Positions 23,091 to 34,081 of a stretch of 64,000 nt of DNA are shown here, piece after piece. The DNA comes from Hypericum androsaemum (taxonomy: Eukaryota > Streptophyta > Magnoliopsida > Malpighiales > Hypericaceae), in assembly GCA_963995505.1 (NCBI GenBank), contig OZ023189.1, positions 14,531,495-14,595,494 of the forward strand, in the 5' to 3' direction. A program made the translations under genes and the position numbers. Positions within the stretch are counted from its first letter, which is position 1. Each line of letters opens with the position of its first letter. The notes beneath the pieces are model-generated. The model was not told where the DNA came from. It searched no databases and saw only the letters and a program-made list of their open reading frames with translations.

Positions 23091-24028
23091 GTCTCCTCCC
23101 TATATATACACTACCTTTTAAGTCACAAGTCCGGGCTCGGAATGTGTTGAAGTGCGACAATTTCAAGTCTCGTAGTTTTTCCCGGCAACAGAATGATTGT
23201 GTTTTCTCTTCAGGACAGTGTTTAGTTTCTCTTGGGAGTGCAAGAAGGCAGGCTTGAAGCTGTCTGGCGTGGTTCTATGGCTCCCACTGTTGGGAGTATA
23301 TAAGGGGAATTAAGAACAATGGAGACATTTTCATTGATGGGTTTTTTGGAGGGAGGGAGAGAGAGAGAGAGAGAGGGTAATGAAAGCCAAAAGCCACGCC
23401 TAAGAAAGAGGAGGAGATGATTGATGAGAGTGAGGAGGGAAATCAATGGGATGGTTCTTATAAGACCAAACACACCGGTGGATGTAGGTCCAATGTGTGC
23501 TAATTAGGGGTGGGGGACTTATAATTAGTCTATCGACAGAGTGAGCTTAATTTTTTTTATGGTATCGAATTGATTCGGTGTAGTCTTCCTCATCGTGGTG
23601 TTTCCGTTCTTATGATATTCGTTGGCGTTGAACTAGAGGATCATTTTTCACAGCCCTTTTCTATGATATATGAATGGTAAAAAAATATCCGGCCAAATGA
23701 TTATCTGGAACCTACTTAATTAGGGGAAGGAAACAAGGTAAAAATGCTCAAAATGAAATTTTCATTTCGTAGACGCCAGATCATGAATTAATAACTGCAT
23801 TCAATTTCTGAAAAAATATTAGTTCTTTCGAATTTTTATTGTTCCGACTAATTCGGATAGATGTACCACAAAATTACATGACTCTTATTGAGATTTATGA
23901 TGATTTTATTTTAGAGATCAAACTTAAATTCATTTTTTTAGAATATCAAACTTGAATTCTAATTAACTCTTTACCAATTAATCTAGTTGCAAACCATTTG
24001 ATAGTTATGAGTTTAGCATAGACATCTC
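23091..24028 (-). promoter_or_regulatory. Upstream region of the BIG GRAIN 1-like gene
   Basis: A (GA)n tract lies at 23350-23377, reading (TC)n on the coding strand. A TATA-like CTTATATACTCC on the minus strand near 23305-23294 would put transcription start about 175 bp before the ATG. TATATATA at 23102-23109 is too close to the ATG to be the TATA box. Beyond 23480 nothing distinct is seen. Promoter placement is inferred. Confidence 0.4.
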
Positions 24029-24477
24029 TTAGGCTACCCACAACGGGGTGGGTCGCGACCCACACCTGTCAAAAAAATGGAAATGGATGGATTTGGGGTG
24101 GCCCAGAGCGGTCGGCCGCTCCTGGGCTGCGAGCAACAATTTTTTTTTGTTATTTTTTTATCTAATTTAGTTATATTTGGTACAATGTTATTCGATAAAA
24201 ATATAAAAATTCGTATTTTTAAATTTCTTATAAATTGGGCCTAATATTTTTAAAGGGTATAGAATTTATTTTTTAATTTTCTATGAAATTTTTTATAACT
24301 AATATGTGTTTGTGGATGAGAGATAAATTAATTATTTATTCCGTAACCTAGGTTAGGATGAGTTGTTGTTGTGAGTATCAAATATTTAATTGGGTTGAAT
24401 TGGGTATAGATGAGTGAGAAATTAATTGTTTATTCTGTAACTTAGGTTGGAATGAGTTGTTGTTATGGATAGCCTTA
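24029..24477. mobile_element. Tourist/PIF-Harbinger-like MITE
   Basis: The element at 24032-24474 (443 bp) is bounded by TTA at 24029-24031 and 24475-24477. The left end GGCTACCCACAACGG pairs with the reverse complement of the right end, GGCTATCCATAACAAC. The trinucleotide duplication and short inverted ends fit the PIF/Harbinger MITE class. The right-end sequence is present twice in tandem (about 24316-24380 and 24408-24474). Confidence 0.65.
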
Positions 24478-25875
24478 AGAGTAATACTTATTTGTACCAA
24501 TTATATTAATATTGATTCTACTGACAAAATTCAAAGTCAATCATAATTATTTATTAGAAAAATATTAAATTTATCACCACTCACCTAGCAACTGTTACAG
24601 GTCAAAAAAATAAATTAAATTAAATGTCGATTTGGAATTTGGGAATTTTTTAATGTATGTTTCTATATAGTTGTTTCTTGGCCCCTCCTTCGCTCTCAAG
24701 TGAAGTGACACTTGGTTGCTTTAACTTGCATTTCGAAAAATGATTAGGCAAAGCAGGATGATTATCCAAGGTAGATCTTGGGCCCATTTGTTTTATTCTT
24801 TTGAATTAATCAGCTCTTAATCAGTTCTTAGTACGTAATCAAGCTATATTATACATCAAATTAAAGATTGTAATATAGTACCACCAATGCTTTCGCACAT
24901 ACAAATCAAAGCACGTCTTTTAACACATGATAGTATATATCTCCATAGCATACACAACAGAAAGTGAATCTCTCATCCAATTTTATCAAATTCGTAGAAT
25001 TTGTAGGTTTGTAACACTTATAAATAAGTTAATTATATTTATAACTAGTAATGTATTAATTGCAACATATTCCTCACACGATTTCTATTAGACCGAAAAT
25101 TGCACGAACTTTGATTCACCAACATGTTGATATGAGAAGTCGTGCAAGTAATAATAAGTCATGACATTAATCCATTTTGATGTCAATGTTAAAATTTGTA
25201 TATCCACCCAAATCTTAAAACTCAGTTAATATAAAATATCTAGGTTTGCAGCATTCAACAAGTAGGCTGTAAAAATGACTCTTGAAGTTGTCCCAAGGGC
25301 GACCTAAGATTTATTCAACCTAACTTCAATGCAGGAGCCGTCGCTGTTTAGATCAGAAAGCCCACTACTCCTTGCCGCCTTAATTTTTTTACGGAGCATT
25401 CAACTCCAAGCAACCATCTCACTAAGAAAATTTTAATATATACATAATTTGGTCTAGTATATCCATATAAATGAAATATAAGCATAATCAAAATTTACGC
25501 TGGCCAAGTTTTCTAAAATTAGCTATTTCTCTCTTCTAATTTTTTTTAAAATTTTCATTTCTAGCTACTAGTGATTTGTGCAAGCAAATGTTGCTTTGAT
25601 AATAGAGTACATAGGGATTGGAGAGGAATTATTGGCAAATTGAGAAAAGTCAACCTCCTAAGAAAATTGAACAGTCAACTACTGCGGCTCCTCGGATTCT
25701 TTGACTTGATAACGCTATCCACCAATCATGTTATAAACGGAATAATAACGCCCAATTATTTAATTGCATCCACATTATAGATAGATTCTTAGAATTTGGT
25801 TCATACCTCAAAATTCTAAAATATTGCGTATATTATTTAGAAATTAATATTAAACACATAGTGGAGAAAATGCAT
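24478..25875. other. Intergenic, AT-rich
   Basis: No gene, RNA or clear repeat is seen. A 69-codon frame at 25571-25780 has no recognisable feature. Confidence 0.6.
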
Positions 25876-26115
25876 GCAGTATAGGGTGTTGGATTGAGTG
25901 GGGACTACATAGTAGATGTCTCTACGGAGGGGATTGATTCAGGATCGTTAGATTTGATAATTTTAATCTTTTCCTGATCCAATGGCCCAAATCGAACAAG
26001 GGTATTATTGACCATATATTTCAAAAAGTGTCAACTAAGATTCTACCCACATTAATTACGCCACCCACTTTTTTCCTCTCTTTTCTAGTCTCTTCCTCTT
26101 CCCCTCTCTTTCCTG

Positions 26116-26156
<41 letters not shown>

Positions 26157-26316
26157 ACCCTAAATCCAACCCCTTCTCCCCTTCTCCTCTCTTCTCATTC
26201 TTGTTCGCCGGAACCACCTCAATGGAAAGAAGTTTGACGACGATCTCACCCGCTTTCAGGTACCCCTTCTCCCCCTTGCCACTCTTCTTCTCTTCGTCTT
26301 TCTTTTCTTTTTTTGG

Positions 26317-26495
26317 TACGCCGTCAACAACACCTTCCTTCTCTTCTCTACCTACATCGTCTTCTCCATGTAGCTCGGCTTCGCCATGATCTGGCCGACC
26401 CCGTCTGCACCACCGTTCTCGACGCCGCCATCGACGACCTCTTCTACTACCTCTTCGGCTCCGTCCGCGCTATGAACATCATCATGTTCACCACC
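26317..26495 (+). pseudogene. Captured AMT1 ammonium transporter fragment
   Basis: From 26317 one frame reads YAVNNTFLLFSTYIVFSM, a TAG stop, then LGFAM. This matches the first membrane-helix region of plant AMT1 transporters, which have Gln where the stop lies (CAG to TAG). In another frame from 26415 it reads VLDAAIDDLFYYLFG then SVRAMNIIM. Both are AMT1 blocks from the following region, but in AMT1 proteins SVRAKNTMNIM precedes VLDAA...YYLFG. The fragment is therefore rearranged as well as frameshifted and cannot encode a transporter. Confidence 0.8.
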
Positions 26496-26559
26496 ATGAT
26501 ATTTTGTATTTGCACAATAGTATTTTTTGTATTGGTATATTTGTATTTTGATACTGATT

Positions 26560-27220
26560 TTTGGATGTAATGATAGTGGTTTTCAGAAGTAGTGATACTA
26601 GTTTTCAGATGTAATGACATTGGTTTTCATATTTAATGATACTGGTTTGCAAATGTAATGATATTGATTTTCATATTTAATGATATTGGGTTTTAGTAAA
26701 TTTTTGAGTTTTTATTTTTGTCTTATTTAGTGAATCTATTGATTTCTGAGTTTGGTTTCATATTGTTATATCTAGAGTAAACAATATTGTTTGGTTTAGT
26801 GAACAATATTTTCTTATTTAGTGGATCTATTGATTTCGGAGTTTGGTTTCATATTGTTCGATCTCGGTTATTTTTCGTATGTTGGGATATCAGTTTTCAG
26901 ATGATGGGATATTGGTTTTCGTATGTTTGGTTTTTGTATATAGTAGTTTTCATATGTTGGTTTTCGTTTGTTGGTTTTCGGATGTTAGGATATTGGTTTT
27001 CGTATGTATTAATATTGGTTTTCATATATATTGATATTGATTTCCGTATATAGTGATATTGATTTGCATGTGTAGCTATAGTAATTTTCATATGTAGCGA
27101 TACTGGTTTGCATGTGTAATGATATTGGTTTTCGAATGTTGGAATATTAGTTTTCGTATGTAGTGATATTGGTTTGCATGTGTAGCAATATTGGTTTTCA
27201 TATGTAGTGTAAAGGCATAC
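26560..27220 (+). repeat. 22-24 bp minisatellite in MULE copy A
   Basis: Degenerate units such as GATATTGGTTTTCGTATGT (plus AGT). It is interrupted at about 26690-26870 by a unique stretch shared with copy B. The repetition opens several spurious frames. Confidence 0.85.
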
Positions 27221-27798
27221 CAGGTTTTGACCAAAAAATAGTTACCTTGCGAACTGAACTAAATTTGGCAGACCAAAAATCTGACCAACTCGGGGTGGTT
27301 CACCCAAATTTTTTAATAAAAAAGTACATATGCGGTCCGACCCGGTCTAATATTATTATTGATTATATTCTAATATTTTTTATGAAAAATATAATATTTT
27401 TTTATGTATGTATGCGATTACATGTACAATTATGCCTAGATTATATATAAATATATTTATTTTTTAAATTAAAAAATTTGATCTGACCGGTAGTCCGTCC
27501 GGTCAGAATGGTTGACCGATAGTGCGACCCAAAATTTGGGTCGACTCCAGGTTGTATTTTGAAAACTATTGATTTTTTTGAGTGGATAATTTTGAATTTT
27601 GAAAGAAAGAGAGATGTGAAGAGTCAACCAATAGTATGATTTTGGGTTTAGAAAAACTAATTAATTATTCCTCTCTCCTTTGCTTTTGCTAATGTTTCAA
27701 TATTACCCCTGAATATATATTTATTGTCTTTCACTCTTTTTAGTCCATATGGGTGGGAACTACCCCTTGTCCCCACTGAATCCATGCCCGCATTATAG

Positions 27799-29469
27799 AT
27801 TTATATATAGTATAGAGAAGAAAGTCAAAGAGGGTGGAAATTAATTAAGGGTTAAGGACAGGTGGAATTATCAGTTAATCTTAATTAGGGTGAAAAAAGT
27901 ATGGCACGTTAAAATCCTATAAGGTCACTTGAACTTACATTTTTATACCAAAATTTACGTCGATAGAATATGCAATGAGTAATTTAGCTAGCAGATATGT
28001 CATTTACTTATCTTGTAGCCCACTTAGATAGCAAATCAAAGGAATGTGATTATGCACTTGATACGGGAAACAGGAGATCAATGTGACAAAATTTGTAGTT
28101 TAATCAGACTAATTAATTGACACTAACATGCATGATTATGTGCTAAACCCACTTCGTTGGGAGTAAATATCACATTATTGTGTAGCGACCAGTGGCTTTA
28201 ATTCTCTTTAAAAAATTGGGTGTAAATTTTACAAATGAAAAAACACGACTATCAGGAGAATTTTCCTTAAAGAGATTGAATTACCAACTTGTATTCTGAT
28301 GATGGGATATGCTTTTCTTTTTAGTTTGATATACATTCTTTTCAAGCTGTTTACTCGTCAACCAATAGTCTTACCCTTACTGTTGATGAATTAATATTTG
28401 TATACCAAAAATCTAGTTTGGTAATATCCTCCACTTAATATAAAGGATTTTTCAAATGCAGGATTCTATCTAGATCTCTCCTCCGTCTCTCGACTCTCTC
28501 CCACTTAATTCTTTAGTGGTCAATTTTCAAATTTTATTTTTTATAGGCAAAAAGTTAATAATAACAACAACTCCAAATAATATAAGAATTGCAAATTACA
28601 ATTTTAAAAACTTTGAATTTTGAATTAGAAACCAAATTTGTTTTTATCTGATAGGGCCTAATTTTTTTATCTGAATTACTCTTTGTTTGAATGGAGACAT
28701 ACCCCATATATATTTAGAAACCAAAAAATAAAAAATGAATTAATTTAAGTAATTCATTTACTATGTTTTGTTAATTTGGAGGAGAGAGAAGCGAATATGT
28801 TGATGGTTGGTGGATGGTGTTTATTTCCACAATAATTGCACTCGTGGCTCTTAAACTTTTTGGGGCCAGAAGAGGCCAGGAAACCAATACAAGGACCTAT
28901 AAAAGTTGATGTGATCAAATCAATTTAATATAATAATTTAAAGGGATTAGGACTAGGGAATGTGTGGAAAGAAAAAAAGTGATGGCAAGAAGATGATTAG
29001 ACCTATTCTGATTATTACATTAAAAGAACGATTAGGACTTGTTGGAATATCGTTTGCATAGGTAGCTAGAAGGAGAAATTCTCAACAAAAAAAGGTAGCT
29101 ATGAGGAGCTGAAAAAATATATAATTTTTATTTGGTATAAGATTTATTAATTAAGTTGAAAGGAAAACAGTTGGTAAAATTTGATCTAGCATATTAAATA
29201 TTTTTTAGCTTTGATTTATAGGAAAATAGTTGTGTTAAATTTAGTAGTCAAAATATCGGTACTTTTTTTTATTTTAGTCTGTTCAAAACTAGAATAGTCA
29301 ATTTTTTGTGTTTAGATATCAACTTGTAGAAAAAGATAACCTAACTACTAGTGCATCAAAGTGAAGGAACGAGATAATAACATGGCATTTAACCCTTGAT
29401 CGTGATAAGGATTGGGAGAGGCCAATTCGAAGGGCATCCTAGTCCAAGGCAAATTTTTTTAAAGGTATA
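27799..29469. other. Intergenic, AT-rich, no gene seen
   Basis: Single-copy-looking AT-rich DNA without coding frames, tRNA or identifiable transposon ends. Confidence 0.6.
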
Positions 29470-29840
29470 TATTATTAAGGGTAAATTACCTCCTAGTTCT
29501 TGGTATTTGGTCATCCTCCACCTTGGGTCCCTGTATTTTCAAAAATAATTTTACCGTCCCCCTTCTTTGATTTTAGAAACTCTCGGATCTTTGGCTGATG
29601 TCAGCACCTTTTTTCCATGAAAATGACCAAAATACCCTAAAAAAACTTATCATCTTCAAGGATATTTTGGTCATTTTTCTTGACAAAAAATTAAAAAAAT
29701 GGGTGCTGACGTCAGCCAGGGACCCGAGAGTTTCTAAAATCACAGACGGGGGATGATAACATCATTTTTTTAAATGCAGGGACCCGAAGAGGAGGATGAT
29801 CAAATACCAAAGACTATGGGGTAATTTACCCTATTATTAA
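29470..29840. mobile_element. Hairpin MITE of the MULE family
   Basis: The element at 29479-29831 (353 bp) is flanked by perfect 9-bp TATTATTAA duplications (29470-29478 and 29832-29840). Arms of about 150 bp are near-perfect inverted repeats starting GGGTAAATTACC and containing TTTGGTATTTGGTCATCCTC and GCTGACGTCAGCC-type motifs. The loop is short. Ends and inner motifs (GCTGATGTCAG, AAAATACCCT) are shared with the elements at 39454 and 61815, so this is their deleted, cargo-free form. Confidence 0.85.
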
Positions 29841-31588
29841 TCGTCATGGTATTTACATCATACTTAGTATAGTATTCTCTATGCCATGTCGAATGAGGTT
29901 GCGACTGCCAGCTTCGTCAAAACCCTACCACACCAAGACAACTTCTTAATTGGCCAAATTTATATTTTTGGTTGAAATCATGTGGACGATGACATTTTAA
30001 TAATGACAAAATTCTTCCGGTAAGTTAACGGCCGGAAGGCCGAAGAAGGTAAAAAGGAAACTAAGTTGATTCACACTTCTGTTTTTGCTTCCTGGTCTAG
30101 ACATCAATACATAGCCATATAGTTAAAGATTGATTATGATGCTTTATGAGAGAACATCCAAGAAGGGGGAAAAAACTTGGTCTCGCCTCAACATGAATCG
30201 AGGATTATTACAGATTTGAAAAGTTTGAAAGATTCTTTTAAGATCATGGGTAGTGAGATTCCGTTCAGGTCATGGAATGACCAATTTTGGGACCCCGAAA
30301 TCCCCCACTAAAATGTATCCAAATGAATGGAAAAAGGACCCTCACTCAATTTCGCCACTAGCAATTTCACCCCACATAGTAAGTAAGGAATCAACGTGAT
30401 TTGATTTAATAGCACATGTCGTAAGAAAATTGACGGAGTTTTAGGGCGGTAGGGGTTGAAGTACGAACATTGACTTGAAACATTTTTTCTACCTCTTCTT
30501 ACCTAAAAATGTAGGGACATTTTGGGCCCTTGAACCGACAATCATCTCATCTATCCGCAAACCTAGTTTGAGTTCAAATTCTAACAGTTGTAACTATTAG
30601 TGTAAGAATTTATAGGACATGTAACATGTTCTTGGTGGATGTAGAGATTATTGCCACCATGCACTATTTCGCACAATATATCACACCAGCTATACAGATC
30701 CGTGTCTGCTTGCTCATAATTGGAATTGTCTAGTTGCATATACAACTCAAATTGCTACCAATACAACATATCCCAACGGGATGAGATTTTTTGACATCGT
30801 TTCAAAAACTGCAAATTTTTTATATTTACAAGGCTCAACTATTCTTGACCGTTGTCTGTAATATAATGATGGATTCAAATGAAATAGAGTTGTGGGTTTG
30901 TATAGACGAAACGCAATAGTTAGTGGCAGTCTTAATTGAGATTGTCTTGATGCTTATTAATGTGGAAGTCGTACAATATATATCCGAGCAGACAAAGGTG
31001 ACTTGTTCCATAATTATTATGGAATGTGCACTACAGAATTTGATCATGCAACCTCCAATAGTCGTTGTCCCTTACCAAGTTGGAACCAAATTCTCATCAA
31101 TTGAATCGAAAAGAAGAATTGACTTCTTCCATCAAATCTCTCCAGCTTCCATGGTCAGAATTATGAGCACGAGGACCATGCTTCCATCATTTTTCTGTTC
31201 TCTCCCTCCATTTTCAATTGTGGGTCACCAAAAGCTTAGCAAAAAAAAAATCAAGACCATAAATGATGGTTAATTAGGTTGTGACGATATCTAAATTAAG
31301 ACTACGTGTGTGCAATTGTCTAAGCATCCGTCCATAGAACTAAGTTAACTGTTGTACAGTGATTTTCCAATATGATATAAAAGCTATAATATATTGTCTA
31401 AAAAAATATTAAGGACCCTACATGATAATTACCCCATTCTTGATCTTCCGCCATAATTTCCAATGTTTCCAAGCACCATGTAGTTCTGTTTGATCTGCCT
31501 TTAGTATATAGATCTCATTTAATCATGGAAAATTCACAACTTCGCATGATTTTATCCCTCCAAAGAAGGAAACATATAACAGAATGTT
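29841..31588. other. Intergenic, no gene seen
   Basis: AT-rich sequence. Overlapping frames at 30835-31273 on both strands lack any domain and are not supported. Confidence 0.6.
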
Positions 31589-32062
31589 AAAAGTGTTGGG
31601 TATGGAATTTAAGTACGAGTGAAGTATTCAGGGTGGCTCGAGTGAAGAGCTTTGAGGTTGATCGAGGTGGCGATCGGGTTCGAGTGGCGGAGTCGAGTGA
31701 AGACAAAGTTGAGGCAAAACACTAGTGCACTCATAATGGATTCGACCTACCGTAACAAGTCAGCGAAACGGTACACGAAGTCGAGAAAGAGTGAGCCAAG
31801 TGTGGCATCCATTGTAGTGAGCTAGTGAAGCTCCATGTGTGTGTGCGTGTGCGTGTGCGTGTTATAGTGGAATCTCTCCTGGTTTGGATGCCCCCGGAGG
31901 TAGATCGTTGAGGATCGAACCAGGCGAACAAATTTTGTGTGTCCCTCTTTTTGTACTTTCTTTTGTGTTTGTGGTTTGGATTAGTGCGTTGTGCGTGCTC
32001 GTGCTTGTATTGTCCGTTGCATTGCTTGGGTCCACGGGAAGTGGGTAATTTTCCAATAAAAG
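31589..32062 (+). mobile_element. Solo LTR, Copia-like, plus orientation
   Basis: 464 bp at 31594-32057 begins TGTTGGGTATGGA and ends GGGTAATTTTCCAAT, flanked by AAAAG at 31589-31593 and 32058-32062. Its 3' half (GCCCCCGGAGGTAGATCG, GGATCGAACC, GGGTCCACGGGAAGTGGG) matches the LTR at 32672-33167 read in reverse. The terminal CA has decayed. No internal region remains. A (GT/GC)n stretch lies at 31836-31862. Confidence 0.75.
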
Positions 32063-32671
32063 AGTCACAATAATGGGATTTAGTCCAAGTAGTAACAGAC
32101 TTGGATGGATATTGTGTTCAACTTTATGAATGTAGAAAATATCATTGTCCGACAATGCTCGATTCTGAATACTCGAAAAATCACGACTAATCAAAGGCAT
32201 CAGTTGGATAAGGGAGAGAAGTAGGATAATTATAGATCAGTGCCAACAATTGAAAGTCTAGAGCGAGTGAGACTGCCAATTATGACGTGCTCGAAATTCA
32301 CCATTTCAGAAGCAACCGGCTGCGAGCATGGGAGATCATCTAGAGGGAGGACCACACACACACTAGCCCTGCAAAATTCGGAATATATGCGAAAGGTCAA
32401 ACTCTGACACAATGGCACCTATTAGTCTCCCTTTTTTCCAAATTATCAAACTTGACCATATACAATTTCACAGCCTCCAAATTATAAAATTTAATCGCAG
32501 TATTATCATGTTATGTTTCGTATTGGCTTCCACTTTCCTGAGAAAGTTGGTGGAATGAAAGAAACTAGAGAAACAACTCTCTTTGTTTTGCAATTTATCA
32601 CCGGATAAGCAACCGGCAAACTCTTGGTATGCAACTGTATTAAAACTTAATAAAGATCATTTTGACATCTT
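32063..32671. other. Spacer between two LTRs
   Basis: No gene or repeat boundary is seen. Frames here are short and featureless. Confidence 0.6.
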
Positions 32672-33167
32672 TGTTGGGAAATAACCCACTTTCCCGTGGA
32701 CCCAAACAACGCAACGAACAAGATCGGAGCAAGATCTACGAACACAACGAGGAGATCGACCACAACTACGAGTAAAGAAAACTCACAGTCAAACAAGAAC
32801 AACAGATTTGGTCACCCGGTTCGATCTTAACCGATCTACGTCCGGGGGCGTACCAAGCCAGGAGATTTCACTATATCAAGCTCGATCTACACTTTGGAGC
32901 TTCACTTGCTCAACAATGGTGTTTCTCTCTCCTCTCCTCTCTCTGTCTCTCTCTACACAAGGAAGAAGATAAAATGTACAGTGACAGAGAAGCTGAAACG
33001 CGTACCGTTTAGGCAGGGGGCGCTGCCCCCTTCGACCCCCGCTAGGTGGCGCTGCCCCCTAGACCCCCGCGACCTGACCCCAGTTCGATCCCAGTTCTGG
33101 ACGGGGCTACGCCCCCCCCCCCCCCCCCCCCCCCCCCCCGCGGTGTCCGAAGTCTCCATACCCAACA
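32672..33167 (-). mobile_element. Related LTR in minus orientation with C28 tract
   Basis: 496 bp. On the minus strand it begins TGTTGGGTATGGAGAC and ends TATTTCCCAACA. Flanks are ATCTT (32667-32671) and ATCTC (33168-33172), compatible with a solo LTR whose duplication has one mismatch. Alternatively TGGGAGAT next to the TG could be a polypurine tract and this a 3' LTR. A GC-rich middle holds GGGGGCAGCGCCCCCT-like inverted repeats and an uninterrupted run of 28 C at 33112-33139. Confidence 0.7.
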
Positions 33168-34081
33168 ATCTCCCAGTAGTCCAACCTAGTTCGAGGTCGT
33201 ATTAGTCTGTTTAATGGACATCCGAGTAACGGAGTAAAAGAGGCGTACGAAAAGAAGCTAAGCAAAGGAACCCACGAGGATGAAGCTTTAGTAACAGCGA
33301 TATAAAGCAAAGGCACGTACAAAACAACCGGTAGTGCTTTCCATTGGTGTGTACTGATCAAGCAAAAGCAGGAAACAAGGGAAGGAGAAGAACTAGGCGC
33401 CGATCCCGAGGCGCGAAAGCCATGTCGAGGCATCTCTAAAGAGCGCCAGGACACATGAACATGCCCTTCCTCTTTAGTCCTAACCCTGACAAAGGGAACA
33501 AAAGCAAACATTCCCTCTGTCGGATTTTTCATGTAATTGAGGTTGACTTGACCTGCAATGACTGAGATTCGAAACTTGGAATGAAAATTGGCCAATAAAA
33601 CAGTGCAATTTGCCAGACGAATGTGTATCGCTTGATGAACAAGATTGTGAGTGCAATGCAATGGAGTAAGTACCCAGATGGGTCTTGCTTATCCAGATTA
33701 TGTCCAAGGTTTAAACAATGGCGTCAGATTTGGACCCGAGTTAAAACGGATGTAACTAAAGTGTCAAAACGTAAAACTTCTGTTTTAAATTACGAAGTAT
33801 TTGGTCAAAAGTGGTCTTAAACTGGTTGTTTTTTAGAGGGTACCGAATCCAATTACAATTTGGGTATTGATGCTCGCTTTATGTCACAATCTTTGTAGAA
33901 ACAGGAACAGAAATGAAGGAAACGGACACCAGATTTCCATTAATTGATAAGGGAAGATGCAATGTTACTCATTTGACAAAAGGAAAACTAAAATTTGCTA
34001 TAACTACTTGCATCCCTTACAAACAAGGGGGTTTGTTAGATTGGCATTTACGTTTCCCCTAAAAAATTTGGGATTTACTTT
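33168..34081. other. Spacer 3' of the GIP1-like gene
   Basis: A 184-codon minus frame (33107-33661) runs through the LTR edge and has no domain. It could include retroelement internal remnants. The part next to 34082 should contain the GIP1-like 3' UTR. Confidence 0.5.

Larger units (their letters stand above)
25876..27798 (+). mobile_element. MULE copy A carrying an AMT1 fragment (Pack-MULE)
   Basis: The element spans 25885-27789 (1905 bp), flanked by GCAGTATAG (25876-25884) and GCATTATAG (27790-27798), a 9-bp duplication with one mismatch. Ends are GGTGTTGGATTGAGTGGGGA and, inverted, GGGCATGGATTCAGTGGGGA. Inside, in order: a terminal segment, (TC)n at 26121-26155, cargo at about 26160-26500, a 22-24 bp minisatellite, then a 27230-27560 block with CGACCCAAAATTTGGGTCG. 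The right two thirds match copy B (51198-53309) in inverted orientation. No transposase is present. The 9-bp duplication and captured gene sequence indicate a non-autonomous MULE. Confidence 0.85.

Noticed and set aside
26487..26570. Continuation of the AMT1 fragment as a transporter helix
   Set aside because: The hydrophobic frame after MNIIM reads into the minisatellite and does not match AMT1.
33107..33661. 184-codon minus-strand ORF
   Set aside because: Runs through the LTR edge and the C28 tract (poly-Gly end) and has no recognisable domain.
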